From Daphnia pulex (lineage: Eukaryota > Arthropoda > Branchiopoda > Diplostraca > Daphniidae): a stretch of 64,000 bases of DNA. Of this stretch, positions 59,842-64,000 are shown one piece after another; positions within the stretch are counted from its first letter, which is position 1; each line of letters starts with the position of its first letter. The translations under genes and the position numbers were made by a program. The stretch spans positions 8,742,001 to 8,806,000 of the forward strand of contig NC_060023.1 in NCBI RefSeq assembly GCF_021134715.1, given 5' to 3'. Below the pieces are notes generated by a model, which was given only the letters and a program-made list of their open reading frames with translations, did no database searches and was not told where the DNA came from.

Positions 59842-61589
59842 TTACTTTTTACCACCTCCTCCGCCACCTCCTCCACCACTTCCGCTGGAAGACGAAGAGG
59901 AACCTCCTCCGCCACTAGCTCCTGCAGCGCCACTTGTTCCCGGTACACCCGGCGAGCCCGATGCGCCACTACCGCCAGGAGTCCCACAGCTCCTGGTGCA
60001 CCATTCACTCCAGGAGTACCCGGAAGACCAGGCGTCCCGTCACTTCCAGCCGGCCCCGGTGGTCCGGGGGGCCCCGTTAATCCAGTTGGCCCAGGAGAAC
60101 CAGTTGGCCCATAAGGACCGGTTGGACCTGGCGGAGTTGGAATTTTTTAATTAATTAATTTTTTTTTAATTTTAAATTTTTGTATTTTATTTAATTTTTT
60201 TTATTTACCAGGAGGTCCTGCTACTCCAGGGTCCCCAGTAGGTCCTAGACATGAAAGATAAAAAAAAAATGTGAATGGGTTTCAGTGCCACCCTTGATTA
60301 AATTCATACCGGGAGGTGCAGAGATTGGAATTTGCGACGAGTAGAATCTAAATCTATCGCCGACGATTCTTCCCAGGTACCTGCCGGCTTTGTAAAATGG
60401 ATCCATTCGAGAAGCCTTGCGTCCGGTCTCTGCTTCTTCCTGTTCTTCAGCATCCAGAAAATGTCCTAAATCTACTGCTGGCGGGCCAACTGGGCCATCT
60501 CCAAAGAGATAAAAATCCAACGAACGGCCACCTCCGCCACCACCGCCGGCACCTCCGGATGACGAAGAAGAAGAACCGCCTCCACCACCACTGGCTCCGG
60601 CTGCTCCGGCCGCTCCAGGAACTCCAGGAACACCGGATGAACCGCTACTTCCGGGAGGTCCAGCCGCTCCGGCCGCCCCTGCGCTACCTGGAACGCCTGG
60701 AACTCCATCGGCGCCGTTCGGACCAGCAGGACCCGTCCCGCCAGTAGCCCCAGTTGGTCCCCAAGGGCCGGTTGGACCTGGGATAACATAAGACAAGAGA
60801 TGTAAGATAAGACATAAGATATAAGATAAGACTGGGATAAGATACGACCTGTTGCTCCCGTTAATCCTGTCGGCCCTGGCGATCCCGGTCGACCTGTAGG
60901 ACCTAATAAGAACAAAAATGACGTCATTCATAGTGATGGAAATTATGTTAAACTAATCTTATACCTTTTGGTCCTGGTGAAACTGGAATGTATTGTGAAT
61001 AGAATCTCACTTTCTCACCGATGTATCTTCCAGCTCTGTACCATGAATACACATTGGAATCCATTTCTCGTCCTTCAGGATCAGGACCTATATCGTCGTG
61101 AACGGGATTCAGAGTAAAGTCAAATTTAGGACGAAACATTTCACTCAATTCTTAATTATACCAATGGGTTCGTCGTCATCTACAGTTGGTGGTGCGCTAA
61201 CTACTGGCTCGTCTGCACTATTGACTATTTCTTCCGGCCCTATAAATAGTCAAATAAAAATGAATGAATTTTAGAATTAAGATCTGGTTGAAACAACTCG
61301 TCACTACCGTGGGGTTCTTCGGATGATCTTACAGGGGGGCCTACCGGACCTTCTCCATCCTCAGATTTTTCTTGCAGAGCTTCATAGTTCTCTTCAGACC
61401 ACGGATCCAACGGTCCTGGCATTGGAGAAAAAAAAAAAAAAAAAAAAACGACATTGCGTATGCATTCTTATCTTTGATGAAAAGCCTTGACGTTATACCT
61501 GGATGCAAATGTTTCGGATGGCGATGGAGTTCGCTTCCGACGGACAAGAATGCCACGAAACAACTACACAACAGCACAGAAAACAACAT
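59842..61589 (-). CDS. Small secreted collagen-like protein, eight exons, apparent frameshift in the last exon
   Basis: Exons (minus order): 61499-61589, 61308-61415, 61162-61239, 60965-61087, 60849-60902, 60310-60777, 60209-60244, 59842-60127; every join is phase 1, as in many collagen-type genes. A signal peptide ([19 protein letters not shown]) leads to an acidic linker, then two related modules, [20 protein letters not shown] and [20 protein letters not shown], between Gly-X-Y blocks such as [19 protein letters not shown]. Gly/Ser-rich stretches ([13 protein letters not shown]) end the triple-helical parts. In the last exon the Gly-X-Y frame stops near 59983; the repeat continues in the next frame to a stop at 59842-59844, so one base seems missing. 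The unshifted frame would end at 59787. It may be a minor extracellular-matrix or cuticular collagen. Confidence 0.82.
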
Positions 61590-61650
61590 AGTCCTTCCTT
61601 CGTCACGATCAAATATGAAACTCACGTTTCTATTTTCTATAGCGAGCTCC

Positions 61651-61660
61651 TTTATATAGG
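61651..61660 (-). promoter_or_regulatory. TATA box of the collagen-like gene
   Basis: The minus strand reads CCTATATAAA here, about 65 bases before the ATG at 61589, placing the transcription start near 61625. Confidence 0.65.
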
Positions 61661-63409
61661 ATAGCTTGGTTTTCTACCGCTAAACGTTTTGGTCGCGTAT
61701 ACACCGTGGTAATCTTGCCTATACCCTACTTTTTAAGAAACGTAAAGAAAACCTTTTCTTTTCCGGGGGAAATTTTCGAATCCACTATTGTGAGTGTATT
61801 TATAGCCAACAACTTGCCTGTAGGTCTAAAGACCGAAGCCCGTGTTAAAAATATCATTTCTTTTTCCCCGTCCGAAAAACGCTTTCCTTATTAGTAATTG
61901 ATGTCGACTTGAAAGTCGATCTTTATGACTAATAGAGAGAATCTGCCTGTGAAAAGTTATACAGTGTGGAGCGAAAAATCTGCCGAGTGCTCTCGAACAG
62001 AAACCCAAGTGCACACAAAGCCATTTAAAAAAATGGTTCCCTCCCCCGTAAGAGTCCGAAGTCAAAAGACAAAATATACAAGGAAGAATCTATAAAATAA
62101 TGCTCGCTTTAGTTTTATGTACCGCGGTGATTGCGCTCTAGCAGCACACAATGGGCGAAAAAATGATGATAATTCGTACGAAAAATCCATTAAAAAAACG
62201 CCCGCGCGCATTGTAATTCAATATCGAATTTCGTTTACATACCATTCATCTATATGGAATACTATATAGCATATAGTCTATTTATTGCTACGTGAGAGTT
62301 CTAGGCATTTATTAAGCCAATTTCGCAGCGGAGCGGAAACTTTCCGGGTGGGGTTTTTTTGTTTTTTTTTTTCCGTGTGGAAAACGGTCCTCTCTCTAGC
62401 CTGTTGAGAGTCGATATACACGTATGTTTATTTAACCTGTTGATGCGGAACAATTGGTTAAGTGTTGGGAATAGCTATACTTGGATTTTAGCTGCTGGCT
62501 AGAAAAGCGCAACCGAACTTGGGTGATCAAAAGCGTGTCGCGACTTTCGACTCGTTGAGATTCTATTTTCACCAGCAAACCTCTTTATATAGGCTATGCC
62601 TAATAATGACAACCAGTAGCAATTAAATGCATAGAATTCCGTGTATTTGTGGGCCATGCAGTTATTGTATGCGGACAGAAGAGAAAGAAAATTACATAAG
62701 GGAAAATCTGACGCATCATTTGCCAACGCTCACCGCATTGAAAAACCTGAAAAAAAAATATTACGTTATTTAAATGTTGTGGTTGCCATATTATAGAGAG
62801 CTATCTTTTCAATCGTACAAAGTCCTGGTATTTGATTCAGCATTCAAAAGCTTCGGGCTATATTTGCTGGCTTGATTCGAGGATGAGTAATGACATTTCC
62901 AACTGACAGTTCAACACATGCAAATGAGCTCGTTATGGAAGTTGTTTTTCTAAAACATTCCGTTTCTCATTCCATGTGTTAGATAGTCAATAGTCGATAA
63001 CGGATTGTGAAATAAGAATTTTGAAATCGCTGTGACACTGCCCACTTATTGTTTGGATTACATTACATTTCAAACACGTTTCCCTACAGGTCAGCAGCTT
63101 TGATTTGTTGAATTGAAAATTATTAGAATAGAAAGATGCACGCCTTTTTCTTCATCCAATAGATGGCTTTGTTAACGTTGGTGACAAACGCTACAATTTT
63201 TTTTACCCGATTTCAGGTTATACAGGTAGAAGAACATCTTTTTCGAGGTGGACATTCGCCTGACAGTTTCGGTGACCATTTCAAGTTACGCGCTTTGTTT
63301 TTTGTCAACTGCCAATAATCTCCTTCTGTTTCTGTAAGAGGCCCACCATTTTGGTGGACGTTGAATCGACGCTCGAATTGTTCCGAATTTAACTATTATT
63401 GCGTTGGAC
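61661..63409. other. Divergent intergenic region between collagen-like and P450 genes
   Basis: About 1.75 kb with no exon or RNA gene recognised. Several homopolymer runs (T at 62346-62371) and short chance frames are present. It should contain the P450 promoter close to 63300-63400. Confidence 0.5.
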
Positions 63410-63563
63410 ATGTTGAATCTCCTGTTGTTCTTTTTCGTCGCTCTGATTGTCTGGTATTGGAGACGGGAACGCTCTTATTTTTTCCAGCAAATAGACAACA
63501 TTCCCGGGCCGCTGAAATTGCCATTTTTAGGCAACATCTTGGCACTTCCTCGAGATGGACCAG
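63410..63563 (+). CDS. Microsomal cytochrome P450, first coding exon (partial, continues off the right edge)
   Basis: The exon begins with ATG at 63410 and ends in phase 1 at a GTAAAG donor (63564). It encodes an N-terminal membrane anchor (MLNLLLFFFVALIVWYWRRE) followed by the proline-rich hinge IPGPLKLPFLGNILALP, which is the standard start of endoplasmic-reticulum P450s, with a form closest to CYP4-type proteins. The haem-binding region lies outside the window, so neither family nor substrate can be assigned. No second exon was recognised up to base 64000. Confidence 0.85.
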
Positions 63564-64000
63564 GTAAAGTAAACATTATTTGCCTATATTTAAAATTCAA
63601 TCAGAAAGTGTGTTCCTCCAGTGGCCTGTGGGTGGGTTAGAGTGTGGTTTCTGCCAACAAGCTTCAAACAGGTTAGTTTTGATTAGAAGCCCGAGGGGTA
63701 AGAAAGGGGAGGGATTTCAAAGAGCCTAAAGCGACAGGTATAACTTTCACTTATTTTTTATCCGCATTTTTACATTAATTTCCTTGATTCTCTAAAATTA
63801 AAATTAATCAAATTTATGGATACTGCTAACTGGAGTGACAATCAAGCTATTTAGCGCGTGAAAGGAAAAAATAACGAAGAGAATTGGTTCATTCAAACTA
63901 GCTAAATTACAAAAATCTTGAATTAACTAACGTAATAGGACGAATAATTTAAGGAAAATGTATTTACTTGTCAACATGCAAAATTACATTAGTGATGCGT
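63564..64000 (+). other. P450 first intron (partial)
   Basis: AT-rich sequence after the donor at 63564. I see no acceptor followed by P450-like coding sequence, so the intron probably runs past the window end. Confidence 0.5.

Noticed and set aside
61148-61162. Direct joining of collagen exon 3 to the frame starting near 61148
   Set aside because: It would need an 11-base intron; the acceptor at 61089-61088 gives an 75-base-class intron and the correct phase.
1-64000. CRISPR arrays, operons, phage or bacterial features
   Set aside because: All genes are spliced and eukaryotic; no regularly spaced short repeats other than the coding repeats at 52570-54220 were found.

Overview
This is animal genomic DNA. 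Short introns with GT-AG (once GC-AG) boundaries, insect-type gustatory receptors with a TY..QF ending, arthropod inward-rectifier channels, small collagens and a Tyr/Thr repeat secretory protein point to a crustacean close to Daphnia; the species is inferred, not shown. Exons were joined by hand, and for the multi-exon genes the splice phases agree across all joins.

Left part (1-33 kb): one large neuroligin gene on the minus strand (first coding exon at 25.03-25.29 kb, last at 8.86 kb, 15 exons, about 988 residues) with a dead esterase domain, one membrane helix and a cytoplasmic tail. A second, almost identical first exon lies at 311-569 with its own duplicated upstream DNA. A tandem neuroligin array with about a 25 kb period, continuing off the left edge, is the simplest reading. 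The duplicated flanks (about 0.3-6.2 kb and 25.0-32.35 kb) show blocks of near-identity next to strongly diverged sequence.

Middle (33-46.7 kb): two different gustatory receptor genes on the plus strand, separated by a 943-bp foldback element with Tc1/mariner-like ends and a TA target duplication. Then follow a compact Kir channel gene (plus), a POLDIP3/SKAR-type mRNA-export protein (minus), and a second Kir channel (minus) with two alternative first coding exons.

Right part (49-64 kb): ribosomal protein S9 (minus) with a candidate C/D snoRNA in an intron; a secreted Tyr/Thr-rich repeat protein with a TATA/initiator promoter; an 11-exon neutral lipase with a PLAT-like C-terminus; an unrecognised acidic protein (minus) whose 66-nt intron is open in frame; a small secreted collagen (minus) with an apparent 1-nt frameshift in its last exon; and the first exon of a microsomal cytochrome P450 running off the right edge.

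The genes do not form a pathway. They are a typical gene-dense stretch, with local families (neuroligin, Gr, Kir). The most notable items are the duplicated neuroligin start with patchy homogenisation, the foldback element, the alternative Kir N-termini and the candidate snoRNA.
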